Source: Rhizobiales bacterium 62-47 | Lineage (GTDB): Bacteria; Pseudomonadota; Alphaproteobacteria; Rhizobiales; Xanthobacteraceae | DNA: 64,000 bases | Assembly (NCBI GenBank): GCA_001899255.1 | Contig: MKVX01000013.1 | Span: 1-64,000, forward strand | Direction of reading: 5' to 3' | Shown here: positions 17,228-25,851 of the stretch, one piece after another | Layout: the number at the start of each line of letters is the position of its first letter | Position numbering within the stretch: position 1 is the stretch's first letter | Translations under genes and position numbers: made by a program | Notes under the pieces: generated by a model | The model's input: only the letters and a program-made list of their open reading frames with translations | What the model was told of the DNA's origin: nothing | Databases searched by the model: none

Positions 17228-18753
17228 CGCCGACCGCAAACCTGACGTGGTTTGCCCGCCATGAAGTGCGCCTGGCGTGGCGCGACTGGCTGGCGATGCT
17301 GCGCGGCGGCCGACCGGGGCGGACCCGCAAGGCTATCGTCGCGCTCGTCGTGTTCGCGGCCCTGATGCATCTTCTCGCCTACAGCGTGGTTGGCCGCTTC
17401 GCCGAGATTTCGACGGCGGCCGACAAGACGACGTTCGTCGTCATCACTGCGAGCGTGCTGCTGGCATGGCTGCTGATGCTGTCGCAGGCCATCGAGTCGG
17501 TGACGCGGGTGTTCTACGCCCGCGCCGATCTCGATCTGCTGATGTCGTCGCCGGTGCCGCTGCCGAATGTGTTTTCCATTCGCATGATCGCCATCGTGTT
17601 GACTATCACCGCGATGGCGTTGTTGATCGCCGCGCCATTCATCAACGTGCTGGCGCTGGCGGGCGGTGCGCGCTGGCTCGCGGCCTATGGTGCGGTGATC
17701 GCGGTCGGTATCTCGGCGACCGCCGTCGCGATTGCCTTTACGGTGATGCTGTTTCGCCTGCTCGGCCCGCGAAGGTCGCGGCTGGTGGCGCAGATCCTCG
17801 CCGTGGTGATCGGCGCCAGTTTCATCATCGGGTTGCAGATTGCGGCCGTGATTTCCTACGGCACGCTGTCGCGCTTCACAGTGCTGACCTCCGATGTCGC
17901 GGCAGCTTTCGCGCCTGACGCCGACAGCCTGGTCTGGTATCCGGTTCGGGCCGTGCTGGGCGATGGCTGGGCGCTGACCGGTGTGCTCGGATGCAGCTTC
18001 GTATTGCTCGGCGTCGCGATGGCGCGTTTTCTGCCCGGATTGGCCGATGACGTCATGCGCGCATCGACCCATGCCGCGCCGGTGGCATCGCGCCGTCAGG
18101 GACGGGCGCGGTTTCGCGTCGCGTCACGGCAGCAGGCGTTGCGCCGCAAGGAACTGGTGCTGCTGCGGCGCGATCCGTGGCTGGTGTCGCAAACGCTGAT
18201 GCAGTTGCTCTATCTGTTGCCGCCGGCGCTGATGCTGTGGCGGAGCTTTTCTGATCATGCGGATGGTGCGGTGCTGGCGACGCCGGTGCTGGTGATGGCC
18301 GCGGGGCAACTCGCAGGTGGGCTGGCCTGGCTGACGATTTCCGGCGAGGACGCGGCCGATCTGGTCGCGACCGCGCCGCTGCCGGTGATGCAGGTGACGC
18401 GCGCCAAGATCGAAGTCGTGCTGATGGTGATAGCGGTCGTTTTTGCGCCGCTGCTTCTCCCGCTGCTGTTCATCGCGCCGGCGCAGGCGACGGTCGCGGC
18501 GTTCGGAATCGCGGTGGCCACGTTGTCGGCAACCGCGATTCAATTGTGGTTCCGTGTCGCCGCGCGCCGCAGTCAATTCCGCCGGCGGCAAACCGCCTCG
18601 CGGCTGGCGACGTTCGCGGAAGCGTTCTCGTCGATCGGCTGGTCGGCGACGGCGGCGATGGTTCTGTCGAATCCGGTCATCGCGGCGGTCACCGCGCTGC
18701 TGACACTCGGCGCGCTCGCGGCAACGTGGACGTTCAGCCCCGCGCGGGGCTGA
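17224..18753 (+). CDS. ABC transporter permease partner (exporter type), unknown cargo
   Basis: 509 residues with about ten to twelve hydrophobic segments and no cytoplasmic ATPase motif. It overlaps the upstream ATPase gene by four bases. It begins with a short cytoplasmic segment (FARHEVRLAWRDW) like other ABC-2-type permeases, then hydrophobic pairs. It probably dimerises with two copies of the ATPase. The stop codon is embedded in a 30-bp palindrome. Confidence 0.75.
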   Translation: MTPTANLTWFARHEVRLAWRDWLAMLRGGRPGRTRKAIVALVVFAALMHLLAYSVVGRFAEISTAADKTTFVVITASVLLAWLLMLSQAIESVTRVFYARADLDLLMSSPVPLPNVFSIRMIAIVLTITAMALLIAAPFINVLALAGGARWLAAYGAVIAVGISATAVAIAFTVMLFRLLGPRRSRLVAQILAVVIGASFIIGLQIAAVISYGTLSRFTVLTSDVAAAFAPDADSLVWYPVRAVLGDGWALTGVLGCSFVLLGVAMARFLPGLADDVMRASTHAAPVASRRQGRARFRVASRQQALRRKELVLLRRDPWLVSQTLMQLLYLLPPALMLWRSFSDHADGAVLATPVLVMAAGQLAGGLAWLTISGEDAADLVATAPLPVMQVTRAKIEVVLMVIAVVFAPLLLPLLFIAPAQATVAAFGIAVATLSATAIQLWFRVAARRSQFRRRQTASRLATFAEAFSSIGWSATAAMVLSNPVIAAVTALLTLGALAATWTFSPARG

Positions 18754-18758
18754 ACGTC
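18729..18758. terminator. 30-bp perfect palindrome, probable bidirectional terminator
   Basis: The left half GACGTTCAGCCCCGC (18729-18743) is followed immediately by its exact reverse complement. It contains the stop codon of the ABC permease (18751-18753) and ends 13 bases before the stop of the convergent CsbD-like gene. There is no long T-run on either side, but the position between converging genes fits a shared terminator. Confidence 0.6.
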
Positions 18759-18770
18759 ACGGCATCGCGC

Positions 18771-19142
18771 TCAGCCGTAATAGTCGCGCAAGGTGCGGCG
18801 GCGCGGCTGCCGCGTCATCAATACACCCAGCGTGAAGCCGATAGCGCCCGCGGCAAGCAACGCGGTGAGCGGTTGTTCCTTGACTTTCGAGGCGACGGCC
18901 GCGCTGCCTTCGCGGTAGTACTCGTTTCCGGTCTCGATGGCGTCTTGTGCGTAACTGCTGGCGGCGTTGCCCATATCGCGTGCGGCATCCTTGGCCTGAC
19001 CAAAGGCATTCTGCACTGTGCCGGCGGCTTCGCGTGCGCGGCCAGACGCTTCGGTGCTGGCGTCGTCCGTCACACGGCCAAATGCGCTTTCAGCCTTGCC
19101 GGCGATATCCTTGGCAGCTCCTGCAATGCGGTCCTTGTCCAT
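18771..19142 (-). CDS. CsbD/DUF883-like stress protein with C-terminal membrane segment
   Basis: 123 residues. The N-terminus MDKDRIAGAAKDIAGKAE is like the CsbD family. The middle is a low-complexity Ala/Glu/Lys/Asp amphipathic helix, and the C-terminus (LTALLAAGAIGFTLGVLM followed by RQPRRR) is a single membrane span with a positive tail, as in DUF883 ribosome-associated/ElaB-like proteins. Such genes are commonly induced in stationary phase or by general stress. The start at 19142 is chosen because upstream in-frame sequence is not family-like. Confidence 0.8.
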   Translation of the reverse strand: MDKDRIAGAAKDIAGKAESAFGRVTDDASTEASGRAREAAGTVQNAFGQAKDAARDMGNAASSYAQDAIETGNEYYREGSAAVASKVKEQPLTALLAAGAIGFTLGVLMTRQPRRRTLRDYYG

Positions 19143-19300
19143 TTTGGTTGATCTCCGTGGCGATGCATCGCCTGTTGGTGCGCTACTGTGGGCCACCAAC
19201 TCGCGACGGATGTTCCGGTTCCGTCTTCGGCGGAAATGCGCATGTGCGCGCAACCTATTGCCGCGGCATGTGTTGGTCTCGCATCACAAGGAGATGCAAC

Positions 19301-19531
19301 ATGACGGATACGTCGAAGATCAAGGAACACATGGACGTGCTGGATTCCTCCGGCAAGAAGATCGGGCAGGTGGATCACCTCGAAGGCAACGACAAGATCA
19401 AGCTGACCAAGGCGAGTGCGCCGGATGGCCAGCATCATTTCGTACCGACGAGCTGGATCGATCACGTCGATACGCACGTTCATTTGAACAAGGCCGTCAA
19501 CGACGTCACCACGCTGCAAAAGGCGTCGTGA
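19301..19531 (+). CDS. DUF2171 family small protein
   Basis: 76 residues: MTDTSKIKEHMDVLDSSGKKIGQVD, then a PRC-barrel-like beta pattern ending in SWIDHVDTHVHLNKAV. The family is frequent in alphaproteobacteria and often lies near stress genes, as here next to a CsbD-like gene read the other way. AAGGAG sits 8 bases before the ATG. A strong terminator follows 21 bases after the stop, so it is a single-gene transcript. Function unknown. Confidence 0.85.
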   Translation: MTDTSKIKEHMDVLDSSGKKIGQVDHLEGNDKIKLTKASAPDGQHHFVPTSWIDHVDTHVHLNKAVNDVTTLQKAS

Positions 19532-19552
19532 TCCGGAACGTCGGTCCAGACG

Positions 19553-19583
19553 CGAAAAGCCCGCCATTGCGGCGGGCTTTTCG
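19553..19583 (+). terminator. Strong intrinsic terminator
   Basis: CGAAAAGCCCGCC (19553-19565), loop ATTGC, GGCGGGCTTTTCG (19571-19583). It is a perfect 13-bp stem whose right arm supplies the T-run, and by symmetry it can act in both directions. It lies directly after the DUF2171 gene. Confidence 0.9.
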
Positions 19584-19606
19584 TTGGGCGGTCATACTGC
19601 CCCCGA

Positions 19607-19729
19607 TTACTGGTCCGGGCAGTGATGTCTGCCGGGCGAGACGCGGTTGAGGCCGCGGCAGATCAGCCGCCGCGCCATCGCCCGGAGCGGGCTGCGCGCC
19701 AGCTGATAAAGGTAGAGCATTTCGATCAT
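19607..19729 (-). CDS. Possible 40-residue arginine-rich small protein
   Basis: ATG at 19729 preceded on the minus strand by CAGGAGACCGCA, a good ribosome site at proper spacing. It encodes MIEMLYLYQLARSPLRAMARR and continues with RLICRGLNRVSPGRHHCPDQ. It has a short hydrophobic start, seven or more arginines and two cysteines. It resembles no family I can name. The ribosome site is the main argument that it is real. Confidence 0.4.
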   Translation of the reverse strand: MIEMLYLYQLARSPLRAMARRLICRGLNRVSPGRHHCPDQ

Positions 19730-19858
19730 TGCGGTCTCCTGAAACCATCCCGCAAATAGGTGCGGGACGGCCTGTCGCAAATGCTGCGCACGGCGCAGCT
19801 GCCATGACGTCAAGGCATGTCGCGAAGCGGACGTTGGCGCCGCGCTCGCGCAGGTCCC

Positions 19859-20458
19859 TTATCCATGCAGCTTGGCGGCGGTCTCGGCGATCACGCGGCC
19901 TTGATAACGCGCACCTTCAAGCTCGTTGGCGCTGGGTTGCCGGCTGCCGTCGCCGCCCGCGATGGTGGAAGCGCCATAGGGTGCGCCGCCGGTGACTTCG
20001 TCGAGTTTCATCTGGCCGGCGAAGCCATAGTTCAGGCCGACGATGGTCATGCCGAAGTGCAGCAGGTTGGTGATGATGGAGAACAGCGTAGTCTCCTGGC
20101 CGCCGTGCTGGGTCGCGGTGGAGGTAAATGCGCCGCCGACCTTGCCGTGCAGCGCGCCCTTGGCCCACAGCCCGCCAGCCTGATCGAGGAAATTCGCCAT
20201 CTGCGACGACATGCGGCCGAAGCGGGTGCCGGTGCCGACGACGATCGCATCGTAATTGGCCAGCTCCTCCACTTTGGCGATCGGCGCGGCCTGATCGAGC
20301 TTGTAATGGGACGCCTTGGCGACGTCCGGCGGCACCAGTTCCGGCACGCGCTTGACATCGACCGTCGCGCCGGCCTGGCGCGCGCCTTCGGCGACGGCAT
20401 TGGCCATGGTTTCGATGTGACCGTAGGCGGAATAATAAAGCACGAGAACTTTAGCCAT
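19859..20458 (-). CDS. wrbA: NAD(P)H:quinone oxidoreductase WrbA
   Basis: 199 residues, the usual WrbA length. The flavodoxin-like FMN site is [14 protein letters not shown] at the N-terminus. [13 protein letters not shown] near residue 77 and [14 protein letters not shown] near residue 112 are the WrbA-specific FMN and quinone loops. It is a cytoplasmic tetramer that reduces quinones by two electrons, protecting against redox cycling. It is near pirin and its regulator, a common oxidative-stress grouping. Confidence 0.95.
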   Translation of the reverse strand: MAKVLVLYYSAYGHIETMANAVAEGARQAGATVDVKRVPELVPPDVAKASHYKLDQAAPIAKVEELANYDAIVVGTGTRFGRMSSQMANFLDQAGGLWAKGALHGKVGGAFTSTATQHGGQETTLFSIITNLLHFGMTIVGLNYGFAGQMKLDEVTGGAPYGASTIAGGDGSRQPSANELEGARYQGRVIAETAAKLHG

Positions 20459-20509
20459 GAGTGTTGCTCCGTTTGGATGGGTGGTTGGATAATCGGTTGT
20501 GTGACGGCG

Positions 20510-20601
20510 TCATCCTGAGGTGCGACGTGCAAAGCACGGAGCCTCGAAGGATCGCCGCCACCCTTCGAGGCCGCCGCTACGCGACGGCGCCTCAGGGTGA
20601 C
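20510..20601. repeat. Palindromic intergenic repeat element
   Basis: Nested inverted repeats: TCATCCTGAGG (20510-20520) pairs with CCTCAGGGTGA (20590-20600) with one mismatch, and GCCTCGAAGG (20541-20550) pairs with CCTTCGAGGC (20562-20571). It fills most of the wrbA-pirin gap. Elements with this sequence pattern are widespread between genes in Bradyrhizobium and relatives. Confidence 0.75.
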
Positions 20602-20611
20602 GGCTTGCGAC

Positions 20612-21310
20612 TTAGGCCGCGTCGACGAGAACCAGTTCGGAATCCGCGAGCGCGGTGATCTTCAGCTTCGTCTCGTCGCGGATGGCGATGCCGTCGCGGG
20701 CCTCGGCACGCACGCCGTTGATCTCGATGGCGCCGGTCGCCGGCACCAGATAGCCGCTGCGATCCGCGTCCAGCGTATATTCGGCGCTTTCGCCCGCCTT
20801 CAGCGTTGTCGCCAGCACGCGCGCATCGGCGCGGATCGGCAACGCATCGGTGTCGGTCTTGAAGCCCGACGCCAGCGTGACGAAATTGCCCGAGCGATCG
20901 CCCTTCGGGAACGGCTTGGCGCCCCAGCACGGCTGTCCGCCCTGCTGCGTCGGCTCGATCCAGATCTGGAAGATCCGCGTCTTGACCGGCTCGAGATTGT
21001 ATTCGGAGTGACGGATGCCGGAACCCGCGCTCATCACCTGCACGTCGCCGGCCTCGGTGCGGCCCTTGTTGCCGAGCGAGTCCTGATGCGTGATGGCGCC
21101 TTCGCGAACATAGGTGATGATCTCCATGTTGGAATGCGGATGCGGCGGGAAGCCGGAATTCGGCGCGATCTCGTCGTCGTTCCAGACGCGCAGGCTGCCG
21201 TGGCTCATGCGCTTGGGATCGTAGTAGCTGGCGAACGAGAAGTGATGCTTGGCATTCAGCCAGCCGTGGTCGGCGGCGCCGAGGGTGTTGAAGGGTCTGA
21301 CCTCAATCAT
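20612..21310 (-). CDS. Pirin family protein (bicupin)
   Basis: About 232 residues. Two cupin domains: the first holds the metal-binding set GFPPHPHSNMEIITYVREG with HQDS and H(S)EYN further on, as in YhhW/pirin. The C-terminal cupin is degenerate. Bacterial pirins of this type have quercetin 2,3-dioxygenase activity or a regulatory role; the physiological substrate is rarely known. The ATG at 21310 is preferred over one two codons upstream because AAGGA would otherwise abut the start. It is divergent from a LysR gene with a shared 107-base promoter region. Confidence 0.9.
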   Translation of the reverse strand: MIEVRPFNTLGAADHGWLNAKHHFSFASYYDPKRMSHGSLRVWNDDEIAPNSGFPPHPHSNMEIITYVREGAITHQDSLGNKGRTEAGDVQVMSAGSGIRHSEYNLEPVKTRIFQIWIEPTQQGGQPCWGAKPFPKGDRSGNFVTLASGFKTDTDALPIRADARVLATTLKAGESAEYTLDADRSGYLVPATGAIEINGVRAEARDGIAIRDETKLKITALADSELVLVDAA

Positions 21311-21382
21311 GTGCATGTCCTTTCGAACGGGCTGTTGAACTCTCTTGAGGGCTAGATAGGCCGGCCAGATCGGTATATAAAT

Positions 21383-21408
21383 AGAAACTATCGAAACTCA
21401 TTGTTTCT
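21383..21408. promoter_or_regulatory. Probable LysR operator between pirin and lysR genes
   Basis: AGAAAC (21383-21388) and GTTTCT (21403-21408) form an inverted repeat separated by 14 bases, ending ten bases before the LysR start. A TATATAAAT run overlaps the left side. Spacing and position fit a LysR-type recognition site controlling both divergent genes. Confidence 0.5.
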
Positions 21409-21417
21409 GAAATTGAG

Positions 21418-22335
21418 ATGTCGAAACTCCCCGATTTCGAAGCCCTCGCCATCTTCGCCAAAGTGGTGGAACTGCGCTCGTTCGCGGCGGCGGCAGCGGA
21501 ACTGGCGCTGTCCAAGGCCACGGTGTCGAAGGCCGTCACGCGGCTGGAGGACCGGCTCGGCGCGCGGCTGTTCAACCGCACCTCGCGGCGGTTGGCGCTG
21601 ACCGACGCCGGACGGGCGTTGTCGGTGCGCGCCGCCCAATTACTGGCGGAGGGCGAGGCGATGGAAAGCGAGGCGCTGGCGCAATCCGCCGCGCCGCGCG
21701 GGCTGGTGCGGCTGGCCGTGCCGATGTCGTTCGGCGTCAAGGTCATCGCGCCGCTGCTGCCGGAATTCCTGACGCTGTATCCGGATGTCTCGGTCGACCT
21801 GCACCTGAGCGATGCGATGGTCGACCTGATCGGCGAGGGCTTCGACGTCGGCGTGCGTATCGCGCGCCTGCCGGATTCGTCGCTGGTGGCGCGGCGGCTG
21901 TGCGCCGTTCCGCGCCACACCGTGGCGGCGCCGTCGTATCTCAAGAAGCATGGCCGGCCGACGCATCCGATGCATCTCGCCCAGCACAAATGCTTCGGCT
22001 ACGCCTATCTCTCGACGCCGGGCACCTGGCATTACACCAATGCCGACGGCGAGCAGGCGACGGTGCGGCCGTCGGGGCCGTTGCGCGTCAACAATGGCGA
22101 CGCCGTGCTGCCCGCGCTGATCGCGGGGCTCGGCATTGCCGATCTGCCGGATTTCATCGTCGGCGAGGCGATTGCGGCGAAGCAACTCGAGGTGATCCTG
22201 AAAGGCTGGAAGCAGGCCGAAGGCGCCGCGCATCTGGTGATGCCGCCCGGTGGCCCGCGCCCGGCGCGCGTCGAGGTGCTGATCGAATTCCTGGCCAGCC
22301 GCCTCGGCAAAGCGAGCCGCAGCAAGGAGAGTTAG
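21418..22335 (+). CDS. LysR family transcriptional regulator
   Basis: 305 residues. The N-terminal helix-turn-helix (FAKVVELRSFAAAAAELALSKATVSKAVTRLE) is of the subgroup typified by AaeR/DsdC-like 'crp20' regulators. The effector domain spans residues 90-300 (LVRLAVPMSFGVKVIAPLLPEF). It is divergent from the pirin gene and probably controls it and itself through the inverted repeat in between. The inducer is unknown. Confidence 0.92.
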   Translation: MSKLPDFEALAIFAKVVELRSFAAAAAELALSKATVSKAVTRLEDRLGARLFNRTSRRLALTDAGRALSVRAAQLLAEGEAMESEALAQSAAPRGLVRLAVPMSFGVKVIAPLLPEFLTLYPDVSVDLHLSDAMVDLIGEGFDVGVRIARLPDSSLVARRLCAVPRHTVAAPSYLKKHGRPTHPMHLAQHKCFGYAYLSTPGTWHYTNADGEQATVRPSGPLRVNNGDAVLPALIAGLGIADLPDFIVGEAIAAKQLEVILKGWKQAEGAAHLVMPPGGPRPARVEVLIEFLASRLGKASRSKES

Positions 22336-22465
22336 CGAGCGGGGAGGGCCGATGATTTTTCCGGCGCATCGCATCGGAAAGTGGGTGGTGTCCGATCGTT
22401 GCCGGTTGCAAAATGGTGGAAATTTCCAACATGAGACCAGCGCGGGCGCGCGCAGGGAGCGAGCC

Positions 22466-23008
22466 ATGACAGACAAACAGTTTGCGCTATTCGACACCGC
22501 TATCGGCGATTGCGGCATCGTCTGGGGCGCGCATGGCATCGTCGCGGTGCAATTGCCGATGTCCGGCGACGACAAGACGCGGCTGCGCATCCGGCAACGC
22601 TATGGCGATATCGCCGAAGCGCCGCCGCCGCCCGACGTGCAGCACGCCATCGACGGCATGATCGAACTGCTCGAAGGCAAGCCGGTCGATCTCAGCGACA
22701 TCGCGCTCGATATGGCCGACGTGCCGGAATTTCACCGCAACGTCTATGCCATCGCGCGCACCATCGCGCCGGGCGACACGCTGACCTACGGCGATATCGC
22801 CAAGCGGCTCGGCGGCGTCGAACTATCTCGCGATGTCGGGCAGGCGCTCGGCCGCAATCCGTGTCCCATCGTGGTGCCGTGCCATCGCGTGCTGGCGGCC
22901 GCCGGCAAGCCGGGCGGTTTCTCCGCCAATGGCGGCGTCAGCACCAAGCTGAAGATGCTGGCCATCGAAGGCGCCAAGGTCAATTACACGCCGAGCCTGT
23001 TCGACTGA
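22466..23008 (+). CDS. ogt: Methylated-DNA--protein-cysteine methyltransferase
   Basis: 180 residues. The catalytic motif IVVPCHRVLAA near residue 137 has the acceptor cysteine. The upstream TYGDIAKRLGG and following GGFSANGGVSTKLKMLAIEGA complete the DNA-binding and active-site region. It removes methyl groups from O6-methylguanine in a suicide reaction. The ATG at 22466 gives the family-length protein; an in-frame start at 22352 would add 38 unrelated residues. Confidence 0.93.
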   Translation: MTDKQFALFDTAIGDCGIVWGAHGIVAVQLPMSGDDKTRLRIRQRYGDIAEAPPPPDVQHAIDGMIELLEGKPVDLSDIALDMADVPEFHRNVYAIARTIAPGDTLTYGDIAKRLGGVELSRDVGQALGRNPCPIVVPCHRVLAAAGKPGGFSANGGVSTKLKMLAIEGAKVNYTPSLFD

Positions 23009-23110
23009 AGCGCGTGCAAGCGGTCGCGTCCCTTGCGTTTGCGGAAGGGGCGCGATGCGTTGCAACGGACTCTTTTCTGATTGAATCGACGCATAGCCCA
23101 TACCGCGATC

Positions 23111-23216
23111 GTCATTCCGGGATGCGCCTTCTTTAGGCGCAGGCCCGGAATCCATATGCCCGGTGGTGGTTATGGATTCCGGGCTCGCTCGCAAAGAGCT
23201 CGCGCCCCGGAATGAC
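23111..23216. repeat. Palindromic intergenic repeat element
   Basis: Nested inverted repeats: GTCATTCCGGG at 23111 pairs with CCCGGAATGAC ending at 23216 (with one mismatch), and CCCGGAATCCATA (23143-23155) pairs perfectly with TATGGATTCCGGG (23171-23183). It lies in the 244-base gap between ogt and the GST gene; the rest of the gap shows nothing else. Such elements are typical of Bradyrhizobiaceae chromosomes. Confidence 0.75.
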
Positions 23217-23252
23217 AACGTTGAAGCGATTCAAGCCAACTCGAAAACGAGT

Positions 23253-23870
23253 CTAGGCCTTCGGCGGCGCCGAGGCCTGCACCGAAGGCCGCTGCGACAT
23301 CGTCGCATAGAACGCCGCGAGCTTCGGGAAGCTGTTGCGCCAGCCGCAATCGGGGAAGCGGAAGTCGGCATAGCCGAGCGCGCAGGTCAGCGCGATCTGG
23401 GTGATGTCGAGCGGCCGCGCCAGCACATCGGGCTGCGCTTCGAACCGCGCGAAGCCCTGCCAGGCGCGATCCCATTGATCGTCGTACCAGGTCTGCCAGC
23501 GCTGCGCCTCGGGGCGCAGCATGCTCTCATAGCGGCACAACAGCATGGCATCGAGCATGCCCTGCAGCATGGCGTGTTCGCTCTTCACCTTCCAGCGCGC
23601 AATGCCGGAGGCCGGAATCAATTTACCGCCACCGGCGAGATCGTCGAGATATTCGCAAATCACGTAGGAATCGACGATGACGGTGCCGTCATCGAGGATC
23701 AGCGCCGGAAGTTTGCGCAGCGGGCTGATGTCATGGGTGTACTTTTCGTTCGGCGTTCCCGGCGCGACGGTGGTCGGAATGAATTCGATCTTGTCGATCA
23801 ATCCGAGTTCGATGGCGCAAATGCGCACCTTGCGGGCGAACGGTGAGGACGGCGAGAAGGTGAGCTTCAT
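23253..23870 (-). CDS. Glutathione S-transferase family protein
   Basis: 205 residues. N-terminal thioredoxin fold with MKLTFSPSSPFARKVRICAIELGL, where the serine cluster near residue 8 is the usual GSH-activating position; LPALILDDGTVIVDSYVICEYLDD is the glutathione-binding segment. The C-terminal domain is helical. It is first from the right edge of the catabolic set on the minus strand. It could assist breakdown of electrophilic aromatic intermediates (maleylpyruvate or ether cleavage), but no specific motif settles this. Confidence 0.88.
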   Translation of the reverse strand: MKLTFSPSSPFARKVRICAIELGLIDKIEFIPTTVAPGTPNEKYTHDISPLRKLPALILDDGTVIVDSYVICEYLDDLAGGGKLIPASGIARWKVKSEHAMLQGMLDAMLLCRYESMLRPEAQRWQTWYDDQWDRAWQGFARFEAQPDVLARPLDITQIALTCALGYADFRFPDCGWRNSFPKLAAFYATMSQRPSVQASAPPKA

Positions 23871-23963
23871 GGAGAGGGGCCTTGATGATTGACGAAACAT
23901 GGAAAGGATACGGCAAGGGCCGAGGCGCACCGCGGTGCATCCCGGCCCTGCCAGCTGGTGCGA

Positions 23964-24806
23964 TCAGGCAGCGACGACTTTCTGCCGCTGCTCGCCGAGG
24001 CCATCGATGCCCAGCGCCATGACATCGCCGACGTTGAGGAATTTCGGCGGCTTCATGCCGAGGCCGACGCCGGGCGGGGTGCCGGTGGTGATGATATCGC
24101 CGGGCATCAAGGTCATCATTTCGGACACGTAGGAGACGAGTTTCGGCACGTTGAAGATCATCGTCGCGGTCGAGCCGGTCTGGCAGCGCGTGCCGTTGAC
24201 GTCGAGCCACATCGCCAGATTATGCGGGTCCGGCATCTCGTCGGCGGTGACCAGCCACGGTCCGAGCGGTCCGAACGTGTCGTGCGACTTGCCCTTGGTC
24301 CACTGGCCGCCGCGCTCGATCTGGAAATTGCGTTCTGACACGTCGTTGCAGACGGCGTAGCCGGCGACGTGCTTCGTTGCGTCGGCCTCGCTGACATACT
24401 TGGCGCGGGTACCGATGATGACGGCGAGTTCGACTTCCCAATCGAGCTTGGTCGAGCCGCGCGGCTTTTCGACGTCGTCATGGGGGCCGCACAGGCTGTT
24501 GACGCCCTTCATGAACACGATCGGCTCGGCAGGGAGCGCCATGCCGGCTTCCGCGGCGTGATCGGCATAGTTCAGGCCGATGGCGATGAATTTCGGCAGC
24601 CCGCCGACCGGCGAACCGAGCCGCGGCGAACCGCTGACGGCGGTCAGTTTGGTGGGATCGAGCGCGGCAAGCTTGGCGAGACTGGCGGGCGAAAAGGCAT
24701 CGCCGGCCAGGTCGCTGACATGCGCGGACAGATCGCGCAACTGGCCGGACTTGTCGATCAATCCCGGCTTTTCACTGCCGGCAGCGCCGTATCTTACAAG
24801 CTTCAT
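23964..24806 (-). CDS. Fumarylacetoacetate hydrolase family protein
   Basis: 280 residues with the C-terminal FAH fold. Metal ligands lie in LDWEVELAVIIG (two Glu) and the downstream segment; GLNYADHAAEAGM, NDVSERNFQ and GDIITTGTPPGVGLGM are family landmarks. Members hydrolyse or hydrate 2,4-diketo acids or open ureidoglycolate or 2-keto-4-pentenoate. The start at 24806 has GGGAG at the right spacing. The neighbours are oxidative enzymes on the same strand, so a ring-fission or diketo-acid step is likely. Confidence 0.9.
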   Translation of the reverse strand: MKLVRYGAAGSEKPGLIDKSGQLRDLSAHVSDLAGDAFSPASLAKLAALDPTKLTAVSGSPRLGSPVGGLPKFIAIGLNYADHAAEAGMALPAEPIVFMKGVNSLCGPHDDVEKPRGSTKLDWEVELAVIIGTRAKYVSEADATKHVAGYAVCNDVSERNFQIERGGQWTKGKSHDTFGPLGPWLVTADEMPDPHNLAMWLDVNGTRCQTGSTATMIFNVPKLVSYVSEMMTLMPGDIITTGTPPGVGLGMKPPKFLNVGDVMALGIDGLGEQRQKVVAA

Positions 24807-24888
24807 CTGGCATCTCCCTTCGTTCTTGTTTGTTGGCATGCTTCATGGAACAGCGCGCGGCAGATTTCAATGGTCCGCGCCAAGATGG

Positions 24889-25731
24889 TTACACTTCGAA
24901 CCGGAAAGCCGCGCCGTCGCGCTTGATGCGGCCGCCGTTGAAATGGCCGCCGATCACCAGCGTCGGCGTGTCGGCGAAACGGGAGAACAATTCCTGTCGG
25001 GTGCCGATGGACTGGACCGGATCGGAATCGAAATTCGACGACCAGTCCAGATGCGCCATCTGGCAGGGGTGATGGGCGACATCGCCGGTCAGCAGCGCGC
25101 TCTCGCCTTCGGAGGCGATGAGGACGCTCATGTGGCCGGGGCTGTGGCCCGGCGTCGGGATCAAAGTGATTTCATCGCCCAAGGTCGCGTCGCTGGCGAC
25201 CAGATCGACCTGTCCGGCCTCGACCACCGGACGGATCGAGTCGTCGAACAGGGCTTTGTGTTCGGCGCGGTCGCTATGCGCGGCCCAGTAGTCGTATTCG
25301 GTTTTGCCGAAGACATAGCGTGCGTTGGCAAAGGTCGGCACCCAACGGCCGCCGACCAGCCTTGTATTCCAGCCGACGTGGTCGACATGCAGATGCGTGC
25401 ACAGCACGGTATCGATCGACTCGGGCGCGTAGCCGGCCGCGGTCATGTCCGCGAGATAGGGATTGTCGAGGTGGTTCCAGGTCGGCACCGCGCGGCCCGA
25501 TTTGTCGTTGCCGATGCAGGTATCGACGACGATGCGCCGCGTCGGGGTTTCGACCACGAGGGAATGCACGCTCATCCGCAACCGGCCTTCCTCGGTGGCC
25601 AAGTGTGGAATCAGCCAGGGCAGCTTCTGAATCTCGCTGTTGGTCGCTTGCGGCAGGATGAACCGGGTGCTCCCGACCGTCTCCATTTCGACGATTTTGG
25701 TGATTGTGACCTTGCCGACCGTCCAGCGCAT
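24889..25731 (-). CDS. Metallo-beta-lactamase fold hydrolase
   Basis: 280 residues. The zinc motif is CTHLHVDHVGW near residue 115, with a second histidine in PTPGHSPGHMSV, Asp in LLTGDVAHHP and a C-terminal His (GGHFNGG). The layout resembles lactonase-like proteins of the AiiA/PNGM type more than glyoxalase II. There is no signal peptide, so it is cytoplasmic. The ATG at 25731 has GGGAG nine bases ahead; a much longer upstream reading is a shadow of the plus-strand gene. The substrate could be a lactone or ester produced in the neighbouring catabolic steps. Confidence 0.88.
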   Translation of the reverse strand: MRWTVGKVTITKIVEMETVGSTRFILPQATNSEIQKLPWLIPHLATEEGRLRMSVHSLVVETPTRRIVVDTCIGNDKSGRAVPTWNHLDNPYLADMTAAGYAPESIDTVLCTHLHVDHVGWNTRLVGGRWVPTFANARYVFGKTEYDYWAAHSDRAEHKALFDDSIRPVVEAGQVDLVASDATLGDEITLIPTPGHSPGHMSVLIASEGESALLTGDVAHHPCQMAHLDWSSNFDSDPVQSIGTRQELFSRFADTPTLVIGGHFNGGRIKRDGAAFRFEV

Positions 25732-25851
25732 CCGGCGTTGCTCCCGCGGTATTGATGTGTGAGGCCTGAGGATGAAGCTTTCATAGTTGCGGCGCAATGG
25801 ATCATCTCGTCGGTCCCGGCGTTGTCTGGGCGATGGCAACAGGAGCGTTCC

